Shown in pieces: positions 35,746 to 46,870 of a stretch of 64,000 nt of DNA. A model generated the notes under the pieces. It did no database searches. It had not been told where the DNA came from and saw nothing but the letters and a program-made list of their open reading frames with translations. The position numbers and the translations under genes are program-made. Where the stretch lies: NCBI GenBank assembly GCA_028753945.1, contig JAPNXP010000007.1, forward strand, positions 2,790,001 through 2,854,000, given 5' to 3'. The stretch's first letter is position 1. Every line of letters begins with the position of its first letter. The DNA comes from Hexactinellida sp. DTS-2022 (Eukaryota > Porifera > Hexactinellida).

Positions 35746-36183
35746 TAGTAGATAATAATAATTTCAATATCGCTTATTTATGTTGAATAGTTAATATAAT
35801 CATTATGGTTTATATAAAAAATAATCTCGAAAACACCTTGGTAAATGTTTTGTATGTTACAGGTTAGTTTTGCATCTCCTAGACTATTTTGATATCAAAA
35901 CAGCTTATGGATGTTATATAACGTAATAAAGGAAAAAGGAAAATTTGAATATACTAACCAATCCCTGGTCCCAAAAAAAAAGTTACTGCCATTGCCTTTT
36001 GTATAGAATACTATGGGTGACCGTTGAAGAGGTTCCATTGTAGCAGTATATTAATTTTTAAAAAGGCCTAAAGCATTAAATATTTTTGTTAAATGGTAAT
36101 TTCGGTGATAATATATCTATTTTGCACTCATACTATGTCACATTTCAAATAGCATTATCTGTAATTGTCAATTAATGAATATA
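35746..36183. other. No gene seen
   Basis: AT-rich sequence. A short piece near 35920-36010 (aaggaaaaagg...atactaaccaatccctgg) is reverse-related to about 29080-29165 and seems to be a minor dispersed repeat. Confidence 0.35.
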
Positions 36184-36708
36184 CAGTGGAACCCCGCGTA
36201 TCGGGGCACCTCCGTCCAAGCGCTCAGCGCCACGATACGAGGGAGTGCCCCAATATGCGGGGTTCTAAGAGAACTCCAATATGTTTGGTTAAAACAATTA
36301 AGTTAGCACCTACACAACAAATCATACACATATAGGCAAAACCTAGAGTTAAGGCTGATATTAAAGCAGTACTACATATTACAATTTCACATTATACTTT
36401 ACCTACACTAGGAGCCACAAATCTATGATATTCACGGAATTTTCTTTTTGAAAAACTCCCCCGATTACCTCAGCACGTGTCTCTAGTGTGAGTTGGTGAC
36501 GCTTAGCGGCCATTACAAAGAATACTAAGCTGCTCAAAAGTAAATTATGTACTCAAGAGAAATAATCTTCGGTGGAGTGCCCCGATAAGTGAAGGGCGCC
36601 CCGATACGCGGGGTTATTTTAAATGGGAAAAAAACAAATTCCCAACCGACTGCCCCGATACGTGGGGTGCCCCGAGAAGCGCATGCCCCGATACGCGGGG
36701 TTCTACTG
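36184..36708. mobile_element. Pogo-like MITE built of CCCCGATACGCGGGG motifs
   Basis: Ends CAGTGGAACCCCGCGTATCG and CGATACGCGGGGTTCTACTG between TA dinucleotides. The motif GCCCCGATA(C)GCGGGG is repeated five to six times near the ends. A mid-section of ~300 bases is plain AT-rich sequence. Confidence 0.92.
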
Positions 36709-37135
36709 TATTTTGCAAATTCGGTCTGCTATGGAATAATTTCAAAATCGACCAATTACATGCTGAGTATAGGATACAACCCAAAATGAAAATGTATTTA
36801 TTAGAATAGTAAGAAATAATTGTTAGGATTCTTTGACGCATTTAATTAACCTAAATTGACTTTACATATGGCTCTACTGGTTTCAAAAGGTGAAGTGCGT
36901 ATTTAGAATGATATGTTGTATTATGTCTGAATTCGGCCCTTTTTACTACTCATCCAGCACATATCATTGACGTTTTTTAATTTATAAAGCAAAGATCTAA
37001 AGATGTATGATGATTCATTAAAATATATTACGATAGTGTATTAGACACAGGAAACAACCGTTTGTATTTCCTGTTTTGTCAACACAACAAAAAATTAAAT
37101 GTGCATGCAAACACACAAAAATAAATTTATATCTA

Positions 37136-37155
37136 TCTATACATATGAAGGACAA

Positions 37156-37187
<32 letters not shown>

Positions 37188-38023
37188 CTCACATCTCCTC
37201 TGAGATGCCTGAAACGATCTGTACCAAATTTTGCATATTATCTAGGAATTACCTGACAACTCCAGATAAGGAATTTTTAAGAAATATTCACATCTTCCCA
37301 TCCCCAAGGTGACAAAACCTTTAACAAATTAAATTCGAGGGTTGTCCCAGTATGGATTAGCATCTAGCATTCAATTAGTATAAAAGGATTTTTATGTCTC
37401 TATCAATTGTTAAGTGTGCAGTATAGAATACGTAACTGAGACTAAAATTTAATTGATTGAGAGTAAATAAATTTATCCAATCAGTTATTTGTGTTCAGTA
37501 TTCCATTATGATTTCCCATAATATAAACAACAATTGAATATACATATAGACCAATCAAATTCAACCTTACATTTGTGTTGTTGGACAATTTAATAGTCAT
37601 ACCTATTGCTATACAGTCAGGTCTGCTAATTATGAACAAGATTTCGTCTGCTTAATGTGAAGATTTTCTATTATGAACAAGCCTTATGGTCCTAATTTAA
37701 CAACTTACATAGGGTTGTATTAAGTTGAGTTTGCTTATTATGAAGTCTCTCTATAATGAACACATTTTTGGTCCATTAAATGTTCATAATAAAAGAACCT
37801 GACTATATATAGATCGGGTTGACATAATTTGCCAACTTCAGTCATAATTTACATACAAAATCCAAACCTGTTATTCAACTATTACGTATGCCACTTAAAA
37901 AACGTTCGCGTGTTGGTAATGATTGTAAACAAACGCCCAATACAGCGAGAAAGCGATTAAAACGTGAAAATGAAACTTACCACCAAATACAAAGCGTAGT
38001 AAACTAGCAGAAAAAACTAATAG
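37136..38023 (+). mobile_element. Helitron family B, second copy
   Basis: Aligns with 34903-35745 nearly end to end (TCTATACATATGAAGGACAA start, expanded CTGT run). The terminal GC hairpin is missing and the end reads CTAATAG before T. It carries a different nested MITE (37614-37805). Confidence 0.85.
37614..37805. mobile_element. Pogo-like MITE nested in Helitron B, TTATGAAC motif
   Basis: Left end CAGTCAGGTCTGCTAATTAT, right end ...AAAGAACCTGACTA (last base changed), motif ATTATGAAC repeated. The other Helitron B copy reads gctatatatagatcg here, giving an exact TA empty site. Confidence 0.9.
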
Positions 38024-39422
38024 TGCAAAATATATATCAAATCAAACTGCCTCGAGATTGTATTAGTATATGAATGGGGTGCTAGTGACAAGAGGTAATT
38101 AACCAGTACATTATAGTCAAGCAGTTAGGAACCAGATTTCATGAGAATACTCCAAAATATAAAGCACCAAGTTTTAACACATGCTACCAATTGTATTGGC
38201 TCTCAATTAGTGGTAGGAATCACTTTCAAAGGAGATAATTATTTGATTAAAAAGGTGTCAACTATTGATTTCTGAACATGTGAACGAATTCCCCAATCAA
38301 AAATTCATTGTAAATTACCTCCTAGAGCGTTAGTAAAACATAGTGGTTCTCAGGTTAGGTTAGGTACAATTCTTCTCCACATTCCAGTATCGTAAAAGAA
38401 AATATATTCAAACATGGTTGTATGCACTATAACTCTATCCCCATTTCCCAACCTACTGGAAATATGTTCTTCACTCTACTTAGTGGCACACCAAAATTAC
38501 TGTAGAAATACAACTTGGTTAGAAAGTGCATCCTGGGTGGAGAAGGCTCTCCATTGGTTTCTCCCTCTAGCGTAACATCTATCTGACTTCAACCGCAAGT
38601 ATTCACACAAAAGTTTGGTAGGATTTAAAAATTTATTAAATTGGCAACGATCGTCTAAACAGGCATATTTCTCATATTGTCGATCTTATTAACTATATAA
38701 TCACCTGATTTAGCATTTATTCAGTGTAATTTTATGATCAGAATCATGAAATCCGATCGACTTATACATCTAACTGTTAATACCTCTTAAAAAGCATTCA
38801 AAAATTTTGTTGCTTTGTAGTTAACTCTGATATGTCTCTATTTCAAGGATATGCTACAAAATTACCTAAAGATAGTCGCCTTTCAGTTGGTCCCAAATTG
38901 ATAAATAAAAATTTCTGAATTTCCCTCCCAAATTGATAGCATATCCGTAGCACGCTAATCATAACGGGAGACCAAAATATACTTAAAGTGGAAAAATCTC
39001 AAATATAGCTATATTATTATTATGGAATTATACACATATTTTAAATAGTGCACTACAGTGTAGATGTTCTGTTCGGGACAGATGTTCTGTTTGAAAACTT
39101 TGGTTCGGTTCATCGAGTTGCTCATTCTATAGATGTCTACAAAGAATGTTTTACTCAACGTTGGAGAAGATTAATTCTAAACAAGTGTATAATAGAGAAT
39201 TTGTGGCGCTAAATAAAATAATCAATAAATTCAAAAATAAAAAAAACATTAAATAAAAAAATTGACAATTTGTATAAATTAGGAGCTAAATGAATACGAA
39301 ATGAATTCGAACTGAATTCGAACTATTAAGTTAATTAGCAATAATATCAATCCAAGAACATATTAGAATATAATTTAGAAAATATATATGTAAAGAAAAA
39401 TTAATAGGAAATTATAACTTAC
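38024..39422. other. HTT: HTT intron, nothing recognised
   Basis: AT-rich, without terminal repeats or frames of note. Confidence 0.5.
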
Positions 39423-39648
39423 TCTGGTGAAGAATCAGAGATCTATCCCAAACATCAGAAATATTTGAGTAGTGATCATTGTTTATAGATTGTAGTATTG
39501 ATTGAAAAATGGTAGGGTGCTGATTCTTAAGCAACCAATTAAGAAGTTTTGAATGAGGATTAGTCAGCATTACTGATAATGTGTCTAAAGAAGCATTGAC
39601 GATATTTTTATGAGAAAAAGTAGAGGAGTGTACAACAAAAACCAAGGC
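39423..39648 (-). CDS. HTT: Huntingtin exon (HEAT region)
   Basis: The 226-nt exon follows acceptor tttttctag and ends before gtaagtt. It continues in phase from the 42755 exon. The block HKNIVNASLDTLSVML matches the huntingtin helix DHNVVTGALELLQQLF in position and pattern, followed by a short leucine-rich stretch (NPHSKLLNWLL) equal to the PPPELLQTL segment. One base is left for the next exon. Confidence 0.88.
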
Positions 39649-39690
39649 CTAGAAAAATGTGAAAAGTAGCTTCAATTAATGAATAAGATA

Positions 39691-40171
39691 CACTACCCGG
39701 ACAAAAGTATTCGGCCACCCAACATTTTCCCATTGAAAATAGTACTATAGTGGGGTTAACGATGGAAGTTGGTGTTTTTAAACTACATGAGATATTGGTA
39801 TTTCGATTACATATTCGTATTCTGCACATTCGAATTAACATTTGTAGGAGCTTTCAATTCAATCCCTTTTTGATTTGGTTAAAAATTATCTTCCTGTGCC
39901 ACTATGTACCACTTTTCCAAAATTGCCACTATTGGAGAGATGGGAACTGGTGGCACATGTTGCCATTTGATGATCATTTTCAACCGAATTAATATGTAAT
40001 CAATTGGAAGCATCTACAATGGGTAATTCATTTGCGTAGAATACGAATCTTGAATTCAAAATAACAATATGTCATAAAGTTTTAATACATTGAACAATAT
40101 TATTAGGCCCACTATAGTACTATTTTCATTGGGAAAATGTTGGGTGGTCGAATACTTTTGTCCGGGGACTG
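39691..40171. mobile_element. Tc1-like MITE with ~65-bp inverted ends
   Basis: Ends CACTACCCGGACAAAAGTAT and its near complement (CAGTCCCCGGACAAAAGTAT) between TA dinucleotides. The arms stay alignable for about 65 bases. It starts only 42 bases upstream of an HTT exon acceptor (39648) and ends next to a Helitron end at 40181. Confidence 0.92.
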
Positions 40172-40180
40172 TATATTATA

Positions 40181-40600
40181 CTAGATGGCTTCGCGAAAGA
40201 ATACAACAACACACCAAACGCTTTGCGGTTGGTGTGGGTTTAGAAACTTCTAACAAATATTCAACCAGGATTGCTAGCTCGTTCGCGACGTGTCGCACAC
40301 CCAATAAAAACCACTTCGCGGTGTTGTGTGTTACACACGGCACTTCGTGCCTCGCGAAGGTGAAAAATATATTTTTTTCAATTTTTTTCAATCATCATGA
40401 TGACGTGATATTTTGACAATGAGTAAGCAGATTTTGGATTTTGGGTAGAGGATTTATTGGTATTATTAATATACATTTGTATTAAATTTTCACTGTTAAT
40501 AGTATTTAGGTAAATTTTCACACTTCCAAGAATGTGACAATGACGTCAAAATTCCATGGTAGGTGTTAATTTTCTTTCAAGACTCGAACTTGTCCGAGCC
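40181..40600 (-). mobile_element. Helitron family A relative, diverged
   Basis: Reading the minus strand, it ends in a CGAAGC-rich hairpin and CTAG before T, with ccaaccgcaaagcg palindrome remnants and a gaatgtgacaatgacgtca block near 40530. An extra palindromic tract (40270-40370) not present in other copies is included. The 5' end is not clear. Confidence 0.55.
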
Positions 40601-40679
40601 AGACCGAAAATGCCTCTTCAGCCCTGTTGGTATTGTAGTTTTACAATCAATTCTGTACATACAAAGTAATACATATATA

Positions 40680-40937
40680 CAGGGGCGTTTGTGACCATTT
40701 TGAGTGGGGGGGGGGGGGGTGTAACTTCTTGGTTTTAGCGACGAACATGCATTGGTGCTATACGTGGAGGGAGATAGAACAGTTTACCTACAGCCTGGCC
40801 TCAGGTTTCATCAGCAAGAATATCCGAAATTACTGTTAATTGATCAGTTTTACCGATGACCCAGGATTTACCGCCAGATTGGTGAAAAGTGGGGGGGTTG
40901 CAGCACCCCCCAATATCGCCCGCACGGAACGCCCCTG
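40680..40937. mobile_element. hAT MITE, CAGGGGCGTT family
   Basis: Ends CAGGGGCGTTT and AACGCCCCTG with the exact duplication CATATATA (40672-40679 and 40938-40945). G-runs and C-runs flank the middle. Confidence 0.9.
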
Positions 40938-40945
40938 CATATATA

Positions 40946-41178
40946 CAGTCAACTCCCGTTATAATCAAGTAGGATATAACGAAGTGCCTGCTTACAACGA
41001 AGTCATTAATTGGTCCGGAAATACCTCGAAGTTGTTACATTGTTAAAACTTCGGCTACAAAGTTCTAACGAAATCAGTTTAGAATGAAACTACGGTTAAA
41101 ACGAAATTCAACTAGTAATGAACTCTTTTAAGATCGAACAGCGCTTATAACGATCTGCGGTTATGACAAAGTCCGCTT
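40946..41178. mobile_element. Pogo-like MITE, CAGTCAACTCCCG family, truncated
   Basis: Sister of 2977-3336. Its left TA is the last two bases of the preceding hAT duplication. The right end is lost at a Helitron 3' fragment. Confidence 0.85.
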
Positions 41179-41179
41179 A

Positions 41180-41224
41180 AAAGCGGTTGGTGTGTGGTTG
41201 GGTTCTTCCGCGAAGCACGCTAGT
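41180..41224 (+). mobile_element. Helitron family A, 3' terminal 45 bases
   Basis: Only the second half of the palindrome and the terminal hairpin ending GCACGCTAG are present, tail-to-tail with the element at 41263. Confidence 0.8.
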
Positions 41225-41262
41225 ATCTATATAGATTGATGCTACAGTATATCTGTATATAC
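41225..41262. repeat. 38-bp spacer between two Helitron tails, copy 1
   Basis: Lies between CTAG ends of two oppositely oriented Helitrons. Its reverse complement matches 61414-61451 at 36 of 38 positions. Confidence 0.88.
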
Positions 41263-42300
41263 TAGTGCGCTTCGCTTGCTAGGTCGCTTTGCGGCAGAAC
41301 CCAACTACACACCAACCGCAAAGCGGTTGGTATATGGTTTATACACTTCTAACATTGATTATAAAGGGTAAATAGGCCTAAATAGTCAAATTTAAAAATG
41401 TGAAATTTTAGTGATTACGTCATCATGTGATAATGAGTAAGCATATTGGCAATCTGGGCCCGTATTCACCAAGAAGTTAAGTACGTACTTAGTACTTAAT
41501 TACTAAGTACGTAATTAAGTCGTATTCACTAAGATTGGTATTCACTAAGATTTAAGTGTGTACTTAAGTACATACTTAAGTATAAAACTTAAGTAACCTA
41601 CTAAGTTGACTTAACTTATAAGAATTTTCTTTTATTGACTCTTTAGACGTTGGTGTTTAATTAGAACATTGTAATAGATTTCTAGTAGTACTTGTTTTAC
41701 TTTAGGGGAAGTTTATGATTCTATTTTCAACATTTATTACAATTGGTTGTTGTTTTCTAAAAGTCTGTTTTTTCTCAAGCACAAAAATCAAAGGAACTTG
41801 ATTGAGAATATTCTTTTTAAAGTTAAAAGAATACAGCAAGCTATTACAATAGCATTCCATACACTAATATGCTATGCTATTAAATATAATTCAATAAATA
41901 TAATCCAATTTCGTACTTGAGTACGTACTTAGTTAAGTATGTACTTAAGTACAACAATATTTCTTAGTGAATACGACTTAAGTATGTACTTAACTAAGTA
42001 CGTACTTAGTACTTAAGTATATACTTAGTACTTAAGTACTAAGTAATCTTAGTGAATACGGGCCCTGGTGTCACCAAAGTGTCCGCATCATTAATGTGCA
42101 TGTTCTATTAAATTTTCAGATTTTTATCTCTTAGAGTGCGCGAATTATGTGCGATTAAGTGACTTTTCAGGGTTCTCGAAATGTGACAATGACGTCATAA
42201 CTTGTCGAGGTGTGAGAAATTTTGAGTGAAAACCTCAAATTGTTGACGAATGCCAAAAGTTACCCCTATATGCCAAAAATCACATTTGGAAATCGGAAAC
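41263..42300 (-). mobile_element. Helitron family A interrupted by a Harbinger-like MITE
   Basis: The minus-strand copy ends GCGAAGCGCACTAG at 41263. Matching sequence runs to 41456, is broken by a 608-bp insert, and resumes at 42065 through the tgtccgcatcatt and gacgtcataacttgtcgagg blocks to about 42300. The 5' terminus is lost. Confidence 0.87.
41457..42064. mobile_element. Harbinger-like MITE nested in Helitron A
   Basis: Ends GGCCCGTATTCAC and GTGAATACGGGCC, with the 3-bp duplication CTG on both sides. CWG or TWA duplications of 3 bp are characteristic of PIF/Harbinger. Uninterrupted Helitron A copies give the empty site (caatctggtgtgacc). Motifs of the form AAGTACGTACTTAAGT fill ~120 bases at each end. 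Confidence 0.87.
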
Positions 42301-42754
42301 CTAATGCTTTTTCAATTTTATAATTGGAGCCTATCAGACTCAAGTTAAAAACCCCGAGATCGCGACGTTCCAGTCCTTTACTTAAGGAGTCTATGGTTTT
42401 ATCACAAAAACATTTTAATAATGAAATTAGTGAGACATTTTAGCTGAAATTTATCGCATCTTGAGGAATAAATCTTTTTCAAAATTCGACGATGAATGTA
42501 AATCCATCAATTAATATTATTCATGACGAGTTGCTAAGAGTTTGTGGAGACGATGCATCATTATATGCAAATATTAGAATTAGAATAAGTTCTTCAGGGG
42601 ATGGGAAAAATCTATCGAAACTGAACTTTATGCAGGGGGCGAAAATATGTTACCAATGAAGCAAAATTAGCAGTATTAAATGTCATAAAATGTTAATGAT
42701 ATAAAATATGTAAACAGAGGATTTCTAAAAAGGAACAATGTGATGAAAAGCTAC

Positions 42755-42924
42755 CTGCAATATATAGTGAAAATGAAATGTCTTCAAAGTTTCCCCAATA
42801 TCGTCTATGAGAGAGTCAGATAGAGTTTCAGCAATATTATTTCGTAAATATGGGGCCAAATGCCTTAAACACAAAAGAAACCCAAGAATACTCTGATAAG
42901 TTCCATTACCTTCAGGCACCAAGG
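42755..42924 (-). CDS. HTT: Huntingtin exon (HEAT region)
   Basis: The 170-nt exon lies between acceptor attttctag and donor CAG|GTAGCT. LVPEGNGTYQSILGFLLCLR followed by HLAPYLRNNI matches the huntingtin segment LLVPVEDE...[21 protein letters not shown] without gaps. Two starting bases complete the codon left by the 60151 exon, and the exon ends in phase 0, as the next exon (39648) requires. Confidence 0.92.
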
Positions 42925-43095
42925 CTAGAAAATAAAATAGCTAAATAGATTATTATAAAAACTATAGACAAAATACAAAAACAGAAGAGTTTCTAATGTG
43001 ATTAATTCATCCAACGTTAATTATCAAAAAGTAAATATTTAGTTCATACGATTTAGTTTACTTTAAGTTTAAGTGATCCTGTATACAACTTAGAT

Positions 43096-44983
43096 CAGTT
43101 GTTCTCAACTTTTTCCGGGCTGTGTACCCTTTTACCTCAAGACGCGGCATCACGTACCCAACATTAGAGAAAGAGTCTAGTACTCTAGTAACTCTAGGCG
43201 AGATTCCGTAAAACCTTTTTTTGTAAAATTGGAAGAATATATCATTATTTAATGGGGAAATTATAAAATACTCAAGTTTTTCAGAACATTACAAAATGTT
43301 TCTTGACTTTCAATGAGGGCTGTGCTTGCTTAGCTTCCACCAGTGCTTAAATTCTGGGTTCAGTCTTAGACAAAGCGATACGAAGATCAGCCTCTACGCT
43401 TAACCGAGAACGAAATCTGTTTTTTATAAAGAAAAGTGCAGAGAATCCTTGTTCACATAGATAAGTACTTGGAAACATGAATAACCCACTCACAGCTATA
43501 GGACATACACTAGGGTAGTACGCACTCATTTTAGACCAGAAATTAATCAGTGGTAAGGTCTCAAATGCATCTTTTGCTGTTGAATTATTAACAAATTCCA
43601 CGAATTCTTGTGCACCTCGCCGGGTAGTGAACGGACTTCTACAATGAACGGATCTCGAATTAATGTAGCATTCATTTCACTCAGGTCTGGAAAGTAAGAT
43701 TGAAACTCTTCCCGCAAGGAGGACAGGTGGGCCTTCACTAGTTTCATGTTCTCAGTATCAAGCCTTTTACTCCCAACTGCCGCTGTAAGATTCTCAAAAA
43801 TATCTAGGTTCCCTTCAATAGCCTTTCCTTCCCATAAGTCCAACTTCATGATGAAAGCTCTGATTTTATCTATGAAATCAACAACAGTTGTAAATCGTCC
43901 TTGAAGTGATTTGTTTAGTAAATTTAAGCGTGTAAAAATGTCATCCAAGTAAGAAAGTCTAATAACCCACTCTTTATCCAACAACTTATTACTAAAATAT
44001 CTTGCCTTGCCTCGGAAATTATTGCGCTCAAAGAATTCTACCATCTCATTTCTCAGGGAATTGTCTAGACAACATATTAAAACGAGAAAGCCAACGAACT
44101 TCGACGTGAAAGAGCAACGCCTCTTGGTCATCATCAAATTCTTGGCACAATAATCGGAAGGACCGAGTATTAAGGGCGCTGGATTTGATACAATTTACCA
44201 TATGGATTACATCTTCAAGGTTGCTTTGAGCTCAGGTGGTAGTGTCTTAGCTGCCAGAGCATATCGATGGATCATGCAATGGATATGTTTTGTATTAGGA
44301 TTCACTGCTTTCACTCGTGCCCGAAATCCAGAGCGATTTCCAAGCATGGCAGGAGTACCATCAGTAGTGCACGCACTAACATTATCCCAAGAAAGTCCCC
44401 TTTTTCCGAAAATATTTAGAAACTTCATTGTCAACATTCTCTCCCCTCGTAGTGGATTCCAAACAATGGAAAAACAGGAATTCTTCCTTGAAATCTCGAT
44501 CCTTAATGTATCTTGCGAAAATAAGTAGCTGAGCACAATTAGCAACATCCGTTGACTCATCCAACTGAATTGCAAACTTATTATGTGCTGCTCCGCGTAT
44601 TTCAGCTACTACTTGTTGCTCAATATCGTTTGCAATATCATAAATTCGTCTTTGAACTGTGTCGTTTGAGAGAGGACACAATTGAGCTTCCTTTCCTCAA
44701 CATCTCCAATTAATCAGCGAACAATGTCCTTACAACAGGGTAGTATAAGCTTCACTGCGATTGTGTGAGGGAATTTTTCTTTGGCGATCCTCAGAGCAAC
44801 GATGTATGAGGCGCGAAGAGCTGCTTGATTTCGTTTATTTACATGACCACTCTTATCCAATCGAACTCGTTTCAATCCTATTTCTTTCTGCTTGAAGAAT
44901 TCAACATCTTCATCTAATAAGTTATGGCTCATTTTAAGAAATATGCATTTCCCTGGCAACCGAGGAATGTGTGAACATTCCAT
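43096..44983 (-). pseudogene. ZBED5-type hAT transposase, decayed
   Basis: Minus-strand segments in order: 44983-44714 (NKRNQAALRASYIVALRIAK...HTIAVKLILP), 44681-44382 (FAIQLDESTDVANCAQLLIF, with the first catalytic aspartate), 44575-44207 (CTTDGTPAMLGNRSGF, second aspartate, then HCMIHRYALAAK), 44137-43547, and 43601-43347, the hATC dimerisation block (FPSTYLCEQGFSALFFIKNR). This is the ZBED5/GTF2IRD2-type hAT lineage. Several frameshifts break it. A terminal repeat CAGTTGTTCTCAACTTTTTC begins at 43096. The BED finger and the other end are not seen. Confidence 0.88.
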
Positions 44984-45352
44984 TTATAATTTCGATATAT
45001 TTCATTCTACTAGTTATGGACATCAACATGTTCCAATTTTGAACATTCATAACGCGTTTAACTATGTTAAACGAAGGATATAAAAACAAGATAATTTCCA
45101 CGAAAATAGCGATTAAGTAATCAAATGGTGATATATCCAATTCTAAAGGGTGTTATGTATGCCTTGATATCATGTTCCTAACTTCCTATATAATTATAAT
45201 GCATTTCTCAGGTCTCTCATTACTAGCTATTGAGATATAGATATGTTAGCTAATAATGAATGGCCTTGAAGTAATCCATGGTTCGGAGTAGTAGTAAGGG
45301 CTTATATATAACGAAGGTCACGAATAAGATTATTCTATGATTGATGAATATA

Positions 45353-46346
45353 AACGGACCACCCAAAAGTATTCGAATAACAGGAATTCTAATCAGACAC
45401 AATATTCGCGAGTTATTTATTAATGGCTGTTCAAACTGCACTGAAGGACAATAAATATCTGAATATAGTGAAAACTTTAACAATATTGTGAATTCAACTC
45501 ATTTCAGTCAATATCCAAGAAGTTAAATAAGTGTCTATGCCACGTGGCCCACGTGCTACTTGTGGAACAAGGGATACAAATGGTAATGAGTCTAGAATAA
45601 TTCGATCATGCTGTAAACAAATTTGAAATCATATTTGTTTCTTGTTAATGCCTCATAATGATCAGAAAATATATATTTAATTAATTCCTATATAGTTATT
45701 GAGTTTAACCAGGAAATGAAATGTTCATGAACGAACTTTTTGATTTTGAACTGAACGAACTGAATGCAGGACTTTTATGAATTTACGCTGAACGAACTAA
45801 ACGAAAGTCAACGGTTTCCTGAACGGCAGTTGAAAGAACTGAACGAAAGTACGAACTGAATGAACGAATTTAACGAACAGAACGAAATAATTGAATAAAC
45901 GAACTGAAAGAACTAAACTGAACATCGATAAATTAGAAATACTGAATCATTAATCCATACGTAGAAAATAAATATATCACTAGAAAAAGTAGATCACATC
46001 TCATACCTGCTTGTCATAACTAATAACTACCACCAACTCATCTGAACTGAACGAACGAACGAACTGAACGAACAATAGAGGTGTTGAAGTTAGGAGGTGA
46101 ACGTGAACGAACTGAACGTGCGTTAATTTGAAATGAACTGAATTGGGTTTATTCAGTCCGTTCGTAAACTTTTAATTCCTTGAGTTTTACACCTTCATAA
46201 AATGTAAATTCAAAAAGATTATTCCACTTAACACATCGTTTTAAGTAAACATACATGTTGAAGCATCTATAAATTATTTTATGCCTCTAGAGTATGGATT
46301 GTATGAATACAATTTATTGTCATTCAAATAATTACGGCCAAGTAGA
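45353..46346. mobile_element. Tc1-like MITE, diverged copy with a nested hAT
   Basis: Aligns with 29593-30157 through most of its length (cacgtg...acttgtgg, gagtttaac, aatttattg...tcaaataatt). Ends are degenerate (ACGGACCACCCAAAAGTATT, ...AATTACGGCCA). The alignment is broken by the element at 45710-46182. Confidence 0.75.
45710..46182. mobile_element. hAT MITE built of GAACTGAACGAAC motifs
   Basis: Ends CAGGAAATGAAATGTTCATG and its diverged complement (CAAGGAATTAAAAGTTTACG). Flanks AGTTTAAC and AGTTTTAC (7 of 8). The sister element at 29593 provides the empty site (gagtttaacgcctccat). The body is mostly GAACTGAACGAAC-like units. Confidence 0.82.
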
Positions 46347-46379
46347 TAGATAGGTATATAGACTGATAGTAAGTAGCGA

Positions 46380-46490
46380 AGTTGATTAATACACGTAATG
46401 CGTATACTAAGTAAATACATTTATACGTAATATGCTATCCATCAACACGTATTATACGCAAAATCATAGCATGCTTTAAATACAGCTAGA
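46380..46490. repeat. Fragment related to the hAT at 53202
   Basis: Shares cgtaat-gc/gta, tatacgtaat and cacgtattatacgc blocks with 53202-53300. Confidence 0.6.
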
Positions 46491-46599
46491 CATGCTGCAT
46501 ATACTACATCGAATAAATAGGAGTCCAGTTTTCCATTGAAAATCTGATTTATTCCAATAATTCGTAATGATAGACCCGAAAAATGTATCACAACTATAT

Positions 46600-46870
46600 A
46601 GGAATATGGTAATATGGTATACGAATCACCCTTCAGAATTATGATATTTCATCATCTGAATACGTCATCTTAATTTTTCAAGCGAATTATCGTGTTTTTT
46701 ATCCTGCTCTTAACTTACTTAATCGCGTTATAAATGTTCAAAATTTCTATATAGTAATCCTCAAAACTAGTCTAAAAATAAAATATATCGAATAATTAAT
46801 GGAGGTTGACACATTCCTCGGTTGCCAGGGAAACATATATTTCTGAAAATGATTCATGACTCTAAAATAT
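46600..46870 (+). pseudogene. Inverted fragment of the ZBED5-type hAT 5' region
   Basis: The attcctcggttgccagggaa block (~46810-46865) encodes the same HIPRLPGK start as the minus-strand pseudogene at 44983, and the preceding ~200 bases match its upstream sequence (44985-45140) in reverse orientation. Confidence 0.65.

Noticed and set aside
37150-37190. GTCTGTCTG repeat as an independent microsatellite
   Set aside because: It is part of the 5' end of Helitron B and is present in both copies.
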